Shown piece after piece: positions 16,159 to 24,407 of a stretch of 64,000 nucleotides of DNA. Every line of letters starts with the position of its first letter. The stretch's first letter is position 1. The notes below the pieces were generated by a model. That model saw nothing but the letters and a program-made list of their open reading frames with translations, was not told the DNA's origin and did no database searches. This DNA comes from Clostridia bacterium (GTDB lineage: Bacteria > Bacillota > Clostridia > Christensenellales > Aristaeellaceae), in NCBI GenBank assembly GCA_017547285.1, contig JAFYQB010000113.1:47749-111748 (forward strand). The letters are read 5' to 3'. Made by a program: the position numbers and the translations under genes.

Positions 16159-17736
16159 ATGAAGAGACTCGTTTCCCTGTTCCTGGCTCTGGTTATGGTT
16201 CTCAGCTTGAGCGTATCTCTGGCCGAAGTAACCTATCCCCTGACCACTGAACCCGTGACCATCACCATCGCTGTGGCTCAGCACAACTCCGACGCTGTTG
16301 AAGATTTCAACACCAAGTACGCCATCAAGATGGCCGAAGAAGTAACCGGCGTTCACATTGAGTGGATCCCGATTCAGGAAGGCAACACCACCGAGAAGGT
16401 TGCTACCATGCTGGCCGGCGACCTGCCCGATGTGTTCCTGGGCCTGGTAGGCGACACTGCTATTGCCCAGAACCCCAGCCTGTTCGTGCCCATCGAGGAC
16501 ATGATCGAAGAGTACTGCCCCAACATCTACGCTACCTATGAAGAGAGCGTTGACGGCTGGCGTACCTTCATGACCTATCCCGACGGCCACATCTACGGCC
16601 TGATTGCCAACTACCGCTTCAACCCCAACAACGCCATCAACGGCACCATGTGGATCAACCAGACCTGGCTGGACAACCTGGGTCTGGCAATGCCCACCAC
16701 TCTGAAGGAGCTGGAAGAAGTGCTGATCGCTTTCCGCGATCTGGACGCTGACGGCGACGGCGATGCTACCAACGAGATTCCGTGGGACTGGTGCCAGAAG
16801 TACTATGCCGCCAAGTGGGCTGAGATCGCCTTCATGTTCGGCTCTACCATGGGCAGCAGAGGCGGCGGATGGTTCGACATCGTGGATGGCAAGGTTACCG
16901 GCGCTGCCCGCGAAGAAAACTTCCGCGCTGCTCTGGAGTACATGAACTACCTGTGCAAGGAAGGCCTGCTGAACATCGAAGGCATTACCCAGACCAGCGA
17001 CCAGTACAATGCCAACGTGGACGGCGGCAAGGTTGGCGTGTTCACCGAATGGACCAACGCTACCCACATCAGCGACCCCGAACTGCGCGCACAGTACGTT
17101 TATGTTGGACCTCTGTCTGCTGAAGGCTACACCTTCCGCACCATGCCCAGCACCCTGACCGCCAACCGCAACGGCTTCGTGATCACCTCCGCTTGTGAGA
17201 ACGTTGAGCTCGCCCTGCAGTGGTGGGATTACATGAGCCGCGACGTGGCTGCTACCCACGCTGCCCGCTCCGGCCCCGAAGGCCTGACCTGGGAAATGAT
17301 CGATGGCGTACCCACCAGCCGTAGCTACACCGCTGAAGACGCTATTGCTTTCGGTTATGAATCCATCGCCCAGCATGCTGGCACCTCTGTGTTCGCCGCT
17401 TCCATGGGCCTGACCAACTGCCCCCCCATGATCGTGGATTCTCTGGCTGCAGCCCCCGGTGGCAGCACTCAGACCCGTGCTTACGCTGTTAAGTCTTACG
17501 AGCCCTACTACACCGAGCAGTCCATGAGCGTTGGTATCGTTCCCACCGAAGCTCAGGAAGAGTTCGACTTCGCTACCGAAGGTCTGAGCGACCACATCAA
17601 CGCTTTCGCTGCTGAGTCCATCATGAACGGTGTGACCGACGACAGCTGGAACGCCTACCTGAAGAAGCTGGACGACCTGAACTACGATTACTACCTCGAG
17701 TTCATGCAGAAGAAGCTTGAGGGCAACTGGGACTAA
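16159..17736 (+). CDS. Extracellular solute-binding protein (LplA-like)
   Basis: 525 residues from ATG 16159, eight bases after AAAGGTGG; the GTG at 16147 would add four residues without benefit. Signal peptide 'MKRLVSLFLALVMVLSLS', cleavage near 'VSLA-EV', again without a lipobox cysteine. The mature protein begins 'TYPLTTEPVTITIAVAQ' and has 'LDADGDGDATNEIPWDW', the acidic DxDGDGxxxNE loop common in this SBP group. Last gene of the operon, followed by a strong terminator at 17758. Ligand unknown; the neighbouring oxidoreductase and M14-CapA proteins suggest something other than a plain oligosaccharide, but that is inference. Confidence 0.92.
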   Translation: MKRLVSLFLALVMVLSLSVSLAEVTYPLTTEPVTITIAVAQHNSDAVEDFNTKYAIKMAEEVTGVHIEWIPIQEGNTTEKVATMLAGDLPDVFLGLVGDTAIAQNPSLFVPIEDMIEEYCPNIYATYEESVDGWRTFMTYPDGHIYGLIANYRFNPNNAINGTMWINQTWLDNLGLAMPTTLKELEEVLIAFRDLDADGDGDATNEIPWDWCQKYYAAKWAEIAFMFGSTMGSRGGGWFDIVDGKVTGAAREENFRAALEYMNYLCKEGLLNIEGITQTSDQYNANVDGGKVGVFTEWTNATHISDPELRAQYVYVGPLSAEGYTFRTMPSTLTANRNGFVITSACENVELALQWWDYMSRDVAATHAARSGPEGLTWEMIDGVPTSRSYTAEDAIAFGYESIAQHAGTSVFAASMGLTNCPPMIVDSLAAAPGGSTQTRAYAVKSYEPYYTEQSMSVGIVPTEAQEEFDFATEGLSDHINAFAAESIMNGVTDDSWNAYLKKLDDLNYDYYLEFMQKKLEGNWD

Positions 17737-17757
17737 TCTTTCTTAACCCAACGGCTT

Positions 17758-17804
17758 GGCCGTCCCGCACTTCCGTACAGGAGGCCGCGGGACGGCCTTT
17801 TGCT
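17758..17804 (+). terminator. Rho-independent terminator after the SBP gene
   Basis: Arms 17758-17768 and 17787-17797 (11 bp, GC-rich), 18-base loop, then TTTTGCTT. It separates the importer operon from the M14-CapA genes, which therefore need readthrough or their own promoter. Confidence 0.85.
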
Positions 17805-17810
17805 TCCGCA

Positions 17811-17869
17811 CGCCCCTGCAGGGGCGCGGCATGCCTCGTATGCTTACGCGGTATGCCATACCCCTGCAG
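17811..17869. promoter_or_regulatory. Palindrome cluster upstream of the M14-CapA genes
   Basis: Three symmetric elements lie in 60 bases: a perfect 16-base palindrome centred on CCCTGCAGGG (17811-17826), GGCATGCC near 17828, and GGTATGCCATACC (17850-17862), followed by a second CCCCTGCAG copy (17861-17869). They lie between the terminator and the RBS of the gene at 17905. No good sigma-A promoter is visible among them, so they may be operator sites. Confidence 0.4.
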
Positions 17870-17904
17870 TATGTTTCATATTTTCTTAAAGGAGGCTTTC
17901 ATTC

Positions 17905-20118
17905 ATGAATATCCATGCCAACTTTACCGGCGGTAACATCCGCGTTCTCAAAATCGAAGGAACGGATGTCTATATTCAGAACGAGATCCGTGACACCATG
18001 GAAGACTGGTTCTATTGGGCTTTTTGTGTGGAAGGAGCCCAGGGCCAGACCCTGACCTTCCATTTCGATAAGAGATGGCTTGGTTACTATGGACCGGCCG
18101 TCAGTCATGATTTGTACAACTGGAAATGGCAGAATGAAGAAGCTGCGCCTGCTGCTTCCGATACATTTACTTATACTTTTGATAAGGACGAAAGCTGCGT
18201 CTGGTTTGCCCATAACATGCTGTATCATCCGGCACATTTTGATGCTTTCTGCAAAGAACTGGGTCTGGAACAGCTTACTTTGTGCAAAAGCGAACGTGGC
18301 CGTGACGTACCGTATGTGCGCTTTGGAAAAGGCGATGAGCAGATCATCTTGACTGCGCGCCATCATGCCTGCGAAGCTACCGGCACTTATGTGCTGGAAG
18401 GCGTTGTACGCGAACTCCTGCGCGAACCGATTCCGAATACGGAAGTGGTCGTTGTTCCCTTTGTGGACTACGATGGCGTTGTGGATGGCGACCAGGGCAA
18501 AGCACGTGCGCCTTTTGATCACAACCGCGACTACCGTTTTGATGAAACCGCTATTTATGCCACCGTTCGCGCTATTCAGAAAATAGCAGCTGATAAGCCG
18601 CTTCGTTATGCCTTTGACTTCCATTCGCCCTGGCACCTGAGCGGTCTGAATGACGGCGTGTTTTTCCCGCAAAAATACAGCGGCATCAAACCGCTCAGCC
18701 GCTTGAGCTGCCTTCTGGAACAGTTGAACACCCCCGAATCCCTCCCGTATGCTGTACGAAATACCATTGCTCCCGGCGTGGGCTGGAACGTAAGTGCAAA
18801 CGGTCAGGGCCGTACTTTTGGCGCATACATGCAGAATAAAGCGGGCGCAGAACTGGCCTGCACCCTTGAAACGCCGTATTTCACCTGCTCCGGCACGCCT
18901 TTTTCTGCTGCACGCGCCCGCGAACTGGGACGCTGCTTTGCGCTTGCGCTCCGCGAATATCACTTCCGCAATGTCAAAATCAGTTTTACAGGCGACCTGC
19001 TGTACGGGCAAAAGCTGGTAAACGAATGGTGCAAAACCAAAGAAGGGTATGATTTCCTGCCGCTGCTTCGTTCCAGCCTCTGCCGTCTGCCTGACTCGGA
19101 TTATCTGGTCGGCAACGTGGAATCGCCTTTTGCTGGTGAGCAGAATGATGGATACACGCACGATCGCTATTGCTTTAATACCCCTGACGAAGCGCTGGAA
19201 GCGCTCAAAAAGGCAGGCTTCGATCTGCTCTCCCTTGCAAACAACCATGCTATGGACCGCAAGCAGGAAGGAATTCTGGCCACATTGGATGCCTGCGACC
19301 GCGCTGGGTTGGAGCATATTGGCCTGTACCGCACCAGGGAAGAAAGTGACGAAGTATTTGTACGTGAAATCGGCGGCATCAAAGTGGGCTTTGTCAATGT
19401 AACTTACGGTACCAATGCTTTTGCGCATCACCATTTCCTTGGCGAAAACGAAAAGCACATGATCAAGATGACCCAGCCCGAAGAAACGCTCGACGGATCC
19501 ATTCATTTGCTGCTTGACCTGGACGAAATTGAAAGGCAGACAAACGCCCTGTATGGCGATGAAGTGAATCCGATCGCCGCACCTTATCTGGAACGCCTGA
19601 AAGAGGAAATCCAGCGCACCAGGGAGAAATCTGATTTCGTCGTCATGCTTCTGCATTCCGGCGGTCAGTACAATCTTGTGCCGGACGCATATACCCAAAT
19701 GCTGGCGGAAAAGATCTGGGAGTACGGCGCAGACATTATTGTTGGCAACCATCCGCACCTCATTCTGCCTTCAACGTTTGAAAATGGTCGTTTTACGGCC
19801 TATTGCCTCGGCAATCTCCTTTCTTCTACGCCTGGCTATGCAATGGCAGGGTTGCCTGTCAATCCCGATTTTTCGGCCGTGCTGAACCTGACGCTGGAAA
19901 AGAAGGAAGACGGCAGGATCGAAAAGCACCTGTCGTTCCGTATTTTCCAAATCATGCACGATCCCGATCGCAAGAAAGCGCCGTGGGTCGTGGACACCTA
20001 CGATCAGTGGGCTAAGGATCCCTATGCCTCTTACAAAGACGCTATTTTGTTCTATGCCAATCGTTTTATGCCCGGCATGAACTATCGGGAGCCTATGGCT
20101 GAGTATCCCATTTGCTAA
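17905..20118 (+). CDS. M14 carboxypeptidase-like / CapA-like metallophosphoesterase fusion, copy 1
   Basis: 737 residues, no signal peptide or membrane segment, so cytoplasmic. Residues 1-130 form a beta-rich N-domain like that of cytosolic carboxypeptidases. Residues about 140-355 are an M14 zinc-peptidase domain: HxxE at His154-Glu157 in 'ARHHACEATG', third ligand His240 in 'FDFHSPWH', substrate-carboxylate pair Asn207-Arg208 in 'DHNRDY', candidate catalytic Glu322 in 'TLETPYF'. Residues about 357-690 match the CapA/PgsA-type calcineurin-like fold: Asp364 in 'FTGD', 'LVGNVESP', Asn447-His448 in 'LANNHAMD', His584, and 'VGNHPH' at 613-618. CapA proteins are tied to poly-gamma-glutamate synthesis, and M14 relatives trim glutamates, so a glutamyl-conjugate hydrolase is an attractive guess. 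AAAGGAGG precedes ATG 17905. Confidence 0.8.
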   Translation: MNIHANFTGGNIRVLKIEGTDVYIQNEIRDTMEDWFYWAFCVEGAQGQTLTFHFDKRWLGYYGPAVSHDLYNWKWQNEEAAPAASDTFTYTFDKDESCVWFAHNMLYHPAHFDAFCKELGLEQLTLCKSERGRDVPYVRFGKGDEQIILTARHHACEATGTYVLEGVVRELLREPIPNTEVVVVPFVDYDGVVDGDQGKARAPFDHNRDYRFDETAIYATVRAIQKIAADKPLRYAFDFHSPWHLSGLNDGVFFPQKYSGIKPLSRLSCLLEQLNTPESLPYAVRNTIAPGVGWNVSANGQGRTFGAYMQNKAGAELACTLETPYFTCSGTPFSAARARELGRCFALALREYHFRNVKISFTGDLLYGQKLVNEWCKTKEGYDFLPLLRSSLCRLPDSDYLVGNVESPFAGEQNDGYTHDRYCFNTPDEALEALKKAGFDLLSLANNHAMDRKQEGILATLDACDRAGLEHIGLYRTREESDEVFVREIGGIKVGFVNVTYGTNAFAHHHFLGENEKHMIKMTQPEETLDGSIHLLLDLDEIERQTNALYGDEVNPIAAPYLERLKEEIQRTREKSDFVVMLLHSGGQYNLVPDAYTQMLAEKIWEYGADIIVGNHPHLILPSTFENGRFTAYCLGNLLSSTPGYAMAGLPVNPDFSAVLNLTLEKKEDGRIEKHLSFRIFQIMHDPDRKKAPWVVDTYDQWAKDPYASYKDAILFYANRFMPGMNYREPMAEYPIC

Positions 20119-20127
20119 AACAGTCAG

Positions 20128-20153
20128 CGGACTGCAGTGTTTGCTGCAGTCCG
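20128..20153 (+). terminator. Intercistronic hairpin between the two M14-CapA genes
   Basis: Arms 20128-20137 and 20144-20153 (10 bp perfect, 6-base loop), followed by ACTTGTTC. The U-tract is poor, so partial termination or RNA processing is more likely than a full stop. Confidence 0.55.
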
Positions 20154-20174
20154 ACTTGTTCAAGGAGTGATTTG

Positions 20175-22406
20175 ATGAACATTCATGCCAATTTTACCGG
20201 CGGCAACATCCGTGTGCTCAAAATCGATGGCTCGCATGTGTACGTGCAGAACGAACTGCGCGATACCAAGGAAGATTGGTTTTACTGGGCTTTCTGCGTG
20301 GAAGGGGCGCAAGGGCAGACCCTTACCTTCCATTTCGATAAGAAGTGGCTGGGCTACTATGGCCCCGCCATCAGCCAGGACCTGTACAACTGGGTGTGGC
20401 TGAATGAGGAATCCGCGCCCGGCGCATATGATACCTTTACTTATGCCTTTAGTGAAAATGAAACCCGCGTCTACTTTGCACACAATATGCTTTACCATCC
20501 TGCTCATTTTGATGCTTTTTGCAGGGAAATGGGCCTTGAAAAGCTAACTTTGTGCCAGAGCGAGCGTGGCCGCGAAGTACCTTATCTGCGTATTGGCAAG
20601 GGTAGTCAGAGCATTCTGGTGACGGCCCGACATCACGCCTGCGAGGCCACCGGCAGCTATGTGTTGGAAGGCGTTGTGCGCGAACTGATCTGCAATCCCA
20701 TTCCCGATACAGAACTCATCGTGGTTCCTTTCGTGGACTATGATGGGGTTGTAGACGGCGATCAGGGCAAGGCCCGCGCGCCTTACGATCACAACCGCGA
20801 TTATGTTCCTGAAGAAGAAGCGCTCTATGCTTCCATTCGCTCAATCCGCAAACTTGCAGCTGAAAAGCCGCTGCGGTATGCGTTTGACTTCCATTCTCCG
20901 TGGCACGTCAGCAGCCAGAACGACTGGGTGTTCGTGCCGCAGAAGCACTTTGATATCATCAAAAACCTAACACGCTTTCAGCAGCTGTTTGAGCAGGCCA
21001 TTACTCCGGATTCCCTGCCATACTCGTCAGATGGCACCTATATGCCCGGCGAAGGCTGGAACAGAGTGGGTGCTCCCTGCTTCGGCACCTATATGCACGC
21101 CACAGCAGGGGCTGAACTGGCATTTACGGTGGAAACGCCTTACTTTAAGGGACTCAGGGTTCCCTATGCACCCGAGCAGGGCGAAGTGCCCTTCAGTGCC
21201 TCCGCCGGGCGTGAACTGGGTCGCTGCTTCGCTCTTGCCCTGCATGCTTATCACAACCGGCCTGTCAAGATCAGCTTTACCGGCGATATCCTCTGCAACA
21301 ACCCCATGAACCGCTGGTGCAGAACCGAAGACGGTTACGATTATCTGCCCCTGTTCAAACGCTGCTGGGGCCGCCTGCCGGACGCGGACTATCTGGTGGG
21401 CAACATTGAAACCCCGGTCGCCGGTGAAGAGAATGATGGCTATACCAACAGCCGCTGGTGCTTCAATACGCCGGACGAGGTGCTGGATGCACTGAAAAAG
21501 ACCGGCTTTGATCTGCTCTCCCTGGCCAACAATCACGCCATGGACCGCAAGCAGGACGGTATTCTGGCCACGCTGGACGCCTGCGACCGCGCAGGCCTGG
21601 ATCACATCGGCCTGTACCGCACGCCCGAAGAAAACGAGGCGGTGTTTGTGCGTGAGATCGGCGGCATCAAGGTGGGCTTCATCAACTATACCTACGGCAC
21701 CAACGCCTTTGCACATCACAACTTCCTTGGCGAAAACGAAAAACATATGGTCAAGCTGCTTCAGCCCGAAGAAACGCTGGAAGGCTCCGTTCACCTGCTG
21801 CTTAGCCCCGAAGAGATCGAGGCCAAAACCAACGAACTGTATGGCGATAAAATCAATCCCATTTGTGCGCCCTATCTGGAAAATCTGAAAAAGGATATCC
21901 AGCGTACCAAGGAAGAGTGCGATTTTGTGGTTATGCTCCTGCACTGCGGCGGTCAGCATAATCCTGATCCCGACGCTTACACCAAAATGCTGGTGGAAAA
22001 GATCTGGGAGTACGGCGCGGACATCATCGTGGGCAACCATCCCCACATCATCCAGTCTTCCACGCTGGAAGGCGATCGCTTTACCGCCTACTGCCTGGGC
22101 AATATCATGTGCAGCGAGGCTGCGTTCAGCCGCGCCGGCCATATCATCGACCCGGATTATTCAGCTGTGCTCAACATGACGCTGGAAAAGAAGTCGGACG
22201 GCAGTATCGAAAAGCACCTCTCGTTCCGTCTCTTCCACATCATGCACGACGCCGAACGTAAAAAAGCGCCGTGGGTGGTGGATACCTATGACCAGTGGCG
22301 CAAGGATCCTTACGATGCCTACAGAGAGACCATCCTGTTCTACGCCAACCGCTTCATGCCCGGCAAGAATTACACCGAGCCCATGGCGGAATATCCTATC
22401 TGCTAA
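20175..22406 (+). CDS. M14 carboxypeptidase-like / CapA-like metallophosphoesterase fusion, copy 2
   Basis: 743 residues from ATG 20175, preceded by AAGGAGTGA. Strongly similar to copy 1 over its whole length, starting with the same 'MNIHANFTGGNIRVLKI' and ending with the same 'EPMAEYPIC', so it is a tandem duplicate. All metal and catalytic motifs are kept: 'ARHHACEATG', 'DHNRDY', 'FDFHSPWH', 'TVETPYF', 'FTGDILC', 'LANNHAMD', 'GNHPHI'. Differences cluster in the loops around copy-1 residues 250-300 and in a 6-residue-longer segment after 'VETPYF', the likely substrate pocket. The two may form a heteromer or treat two related substrates. A strong bidirectional terminator follows at 22434. Confidence 0.8.
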   Translation: MNIHANFTGGNIRVLKIDGSHVYVQNELRDTKEDWFYWAFCVEGAQGQTLTFHFDKKWLGYYGPAISQDLYNWVWLNEESAPGAYDTFTYAFSENETRVYFAHNMLYHPAHFDAFCREMGLEKLTLCQSERGREVPYLRIGKGSQSILVTARHHACEATGSYVLEGVVRELICNPIPDTELIVVPFVDYDGVVDGDQGKARAPYDHNRDYVPEEEALYASIRSIRKLAAEKPLRYAFDFHSPWHVSSQNDWVFVPQKHFDIIKNLTRFQQLFEQAITPDSLPYSSDGTYMPGEGWNRVGAPCFGTYMHATAGAELAFTVETPYFKGLRVPYAPEQGEVPFSASAGRELGRCFALALHAYHNRPVKISFTGDILCNNPMNRWCRTEDGYDYLPLFKRCWGRLPDADYLVGNIETPVAGEENDGYTNSRWCFNTPDEVLDALKKTGFDLLSLANNHAMDRKQDGILATLDACDRAGLDHIGLYRTPEENEAVFVREIGGIKVGFINYTYGTNAFAHHNFLGENEKHMVKLLQPEETLEGSVHLLLSPEEIEAKTNELYGDKINPICAPYLENLKKDIQRTKEECDFVVMLLHCGGQHNPDPDAYTKMLVEKIWEYGADIIVGNHPHIIQSSTLEGDRFTAYCLGNIMCSEAAFSRAGHIIDPDYSAVLNMTLEKKSDGSIEKHLSFRLFHIMHDAERKKAPWVVDTYDQWRKDPYDAYRETILFYANRFMPGKNYTEPMAEYPIC

Positions 22407-22433
22407 AGTTAATGCACGGATCAGAAACAAAAA

Positions 22434-22464
22434 AATCTCCTCCTGAAGCGGGAGGAGATTTTTT
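22434..22464. terminator. Bidirectional terminator after the M14-CapA pair
   Basis: Stem 22435-22443 / 22451-22459 with a 7-base loop, flanked by an A-run on the left and TTTTTT on the right, so it can end transcription from either strand. Confidence 0.88.
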
Positions 22465-22605
22465 GTGCTGCAGTGTGCATGGGGGAAGCAATAGAGGCGA
22501 AGCGCTTCGTCGATCATCTGTGCCCATTTTCTGATCTGCGGGAGATCGTTTTGGTCAATTGTTGTCAGAGGGCACTTACGCTTCCATCAACTTCGTAACA
22601 GACAT
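22465..22605. other. Spacer without a recognisable gene
   Basis: The gap between the M14-CapA pair and the PHP gene is 311 bases. Apart from terminators at each end it holds no ORF with an RBS and no promoter I can defend. A GAAGCGCTTC palindrome lies near 22499. Possibly a gene remnant. Confidence 0.5.
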
Positions 22606-22606
22606 A

Positions 22607-22659
22607 AAAAGCGGGGTGATGCCGTGAGTTTTGGAAAACGGCAAGGGATTCCCGCTTTT
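22607..22659 (-). terminator. Terminator of the polyol/phosphodiester operon
   Basis: Outer arms 22607-22615 and 22651-22659 enclose an inner TGCCGT/ACGGCA stem. On the minus strand the hairpin ends in CGCTTTTTATG. It lies about 60 bases after the PHP gene stop. Confidence 0.75.
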
Positions 22660-22717
22660 CAAGCGTTTGCCAACGGATAAGCACGACCGGCGCAGGAGAG
22701 ACGCTGATGGAAACCGC

Positions 22718-23506
22718 TTATCGAAACAGTTCGTTCACGTTCCATTCAACAGCTTTTTCCTGAAGATTCAGAAACTCATAGGAACGTTCCAGAGGCAGAA
22801 TTTCTCCCTTGCCTCTTTCCGGAGTGATTTGAACGCCGAACGGTTTGTTTTCCCGAATGGCCCGAACATAGGAGAAGATATCTTCCCACGGTTCGTCAAA
22901 CACAACACCGTAAAGTTCCTTTTTCTTCGGAAAAAAGTGCATGTCCGATCCGGCTGTAACAGGGTAGCCGAAATGCCGTGCGTACGCCAGACCGTACACA
23001 TCCGCTTCCGGCCTGTTGCCGCTGTTGTAGGCTTCAACGGCATGTACGCAGTTGTTCAGCGTGATTTTTTTTACATAATCCCGAACTCGGAACGGATGGG
23101 CAAGCACAATGCAGCCACCGATGGCATTGATTTCATCATACCACTTCCGGCGGTTCCACAGCGGAGCGTCCGGATGGTCGAGCAGCCATTGTTTATCCGG
23201 TCCGTAGATCAGGCATTCATCGTTGGCAAATTGCTGTTCTATGCCGAAAAACACTTTGAAACCGCGACGGATTCCTTCGTCCAGCGCTTCCTCATATCCG
23301 CGGCAGTATGCGTTGACCTGCTGCTCCCAGGGAGCATTCCGATCTGGAACATAGCTGGTGTTGCCGGTGAAATGGTCGGTGACCACCAGGCCGTCGTAGC
23401 CCTGGTCCATGTAAAACGGTATGTAATCCCGCGCAGGCGTCTGACCGCAGGCGCTGCTTTCATCAGTGTGCAAATGCACTTCGTAGATATATGACATATT
23501 CCGCAT
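22718..23506 (-). CDS. PHP-domain phosphoesterase
   Basis: About 262 residues, cytoplasmic. Metal-dependent phosphoesterase of the polymerase-and-histidinol-phosphatase fold. Ligand motifs in order: 'HLHTDE' (His11, His13), 'VTDHF', 'GIEQQF', 'AHPFR', and 'AGSDMHFF'. I take ATG 23506 as the start, with GGATGAG a few bases upstream; a GTG one codon earlier is possible. Last gene of the minus-strand operon, 39 bases after GDPD and before the terminator. In context it may dephosphorylate the product of the GDPD or of the kinase. It is too small for a polymerase-associated PHP protein. Exact substrate unknown. Confidence 0.83.
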   Translation of the reverse strand: MRNMSYIYEVHLHTDESSACGQTPARDYIPFYMDQGYDGLVVTDHFTGNTSYVPDRNAPWEQQVNAYCRGYEEALDEGIRRGFKVFFGIEQQFANDECLIYGPDKQWLLDHPDAPLWNRRKWYDEINAIGGCIVLAHPFRVRDYVKKITLNNCVHAVEAYNSGNRPEADVYGLAYARHFGYPVTAGSDMHFFPKKKELYGVVFDEPWEDIFSYVRAIRENKPFGVQITPERGKGEILPLERSYEFLNLQEKAVEWNVNELFR

Positions 23507-23545
23507 CACTCATCCGTATTGTTCAGGATTGAAACAGGCAGTTTC

Positions 23546-24361
23546 TCAGAGCACCTTGACCTTTTTGTGATAGCCGTACAGCATGTACTGGCGCAGCATA
23601 CCGGGCCAGTCGGTCTGGATCATGTCCACACCGCGGTCAATCAGCCAGCCCCAGCCTTCATCGGGCTTACCGGAGGCGGAGATATCATCGTTGTGGCCGG
23701 CTGCGTGTACAGTCTTGTAGTTAAACACGATGGCGTTGTACCAGACCTTCAGACCCATCTTGTGCATCTTCTCAATATATTCGGGCTGCGCGATCTGAGC
23801 ATCTTCATGACTGAAGAGGGATTCCGTGCCCAAATAACGCAGATTGCGCTTGCACAGCATTTCGGAAACATTGTCTTCATTGCGGGCAAAAATCATGTAG
23901 GGCAGATCGGGCGCCACTTCTTCCACGATCTTGAACCATTCCTCGGTGGGGTTGGTTTTGACCAGAACCTGATCCTGCATGCCGTGACGGCGTACGGCGG
24001 CGGCGATTTCAGCAGGGCAGTCCGGGAACTTGTCGATGTTGACGATGCAGCGGTCTTTCAGCTGATCCAGCGTTTCATCCAGCGTGCTTACGCCAAACTC
24101 AGTCACGGCGCCGTCGTAGTTGTAGAAGCGCAGCTTCTTCACTTCATCGGCGGTCATTTCGCTGATCAGACGCTCGCTGTGCAGGAACACAGGCTCCGTT
24201 CTGGGGTGGAAGGTAAACAATTCGCCGTCCAGGCTCTTGCTTACGTCGATCTCAATGATATCCGCGCCCTGGGCCAGACCGGCTTCGTAAGAAGCCCAGG
24301 TGTTGCAGGGAATGTTGCCGGAAGAAGCACCGCGGTGGGCAGCGATCAGGGGCATTTTCAT
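23546..24361 (-). CDS. Glycerophosphodiester phosphodiesterase family protein
   Basis: 271 residues, no signal peptide. TIM-barrel phosphodiesterase splitting glycerophosphodiesters or related alcohol-phosphate diesters. Signature: His9-Arg10 in 'AHRGASSGN', Glu37 and Asp39 in 'EIDVSKSLDGELFTFHP', and the second His52. A GDPD-type ending 'DMIQTDWPGMLRQYM' is present. AAAGGAGGATCC precedes ATG 24361. It lies 46 bases after the mannitol-dehydrogenase-family gene upstream. A cytoplasmic GDPD next to polyol dehydrogenases suggests that an imported phosphodiester of a polyol is opened here. Confidence 0.9.
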   Translation of the reverse strand: MKMPLIAAHRGASSGNIPCNTWASYEAGLAQGADIIEIDVSKSLDGELFTFHPRTEPVFLHSERLISEMTADEVKKLRFYNYDGAVTEFGVSTLDETLDQLKDRCIVNIDKFPDCPAEIAAAVRRHGMQDQVLVKTNPTEEWFKIVEEVAPDLPYMIFARNEDNVSEMLCKRNLRYLGTESLFSHEDAQIAQPEYIEKMHKMGLKVWYNAIVFNYKTVHAAGHNDDISASGKPDEGWGWLIDRGVDMIQTDWPGMLRQYMLYGYHKKVKVL

Positions 24362-24407
24362 AGTGAGGATCCTCCTTTATATTCTCATTATATATTGGGT
24401 GCAATGT

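Noticed and set aside
15460..17595. 711-codon minus-strand open frame
   Set aside because: Shadow across the LplC and SBP genes; no domain, no RBS.
17899..19758. 619-codon minus-strand open frame
   Set aside because: Shadow of the first M14-CapA gene, whose catalytic motifs are clear.
22465..22605. Small gene in the spacer before the PHP operon terminator
   Set aside because: Short frames on both strands lack an RBS and any recognisable motif.
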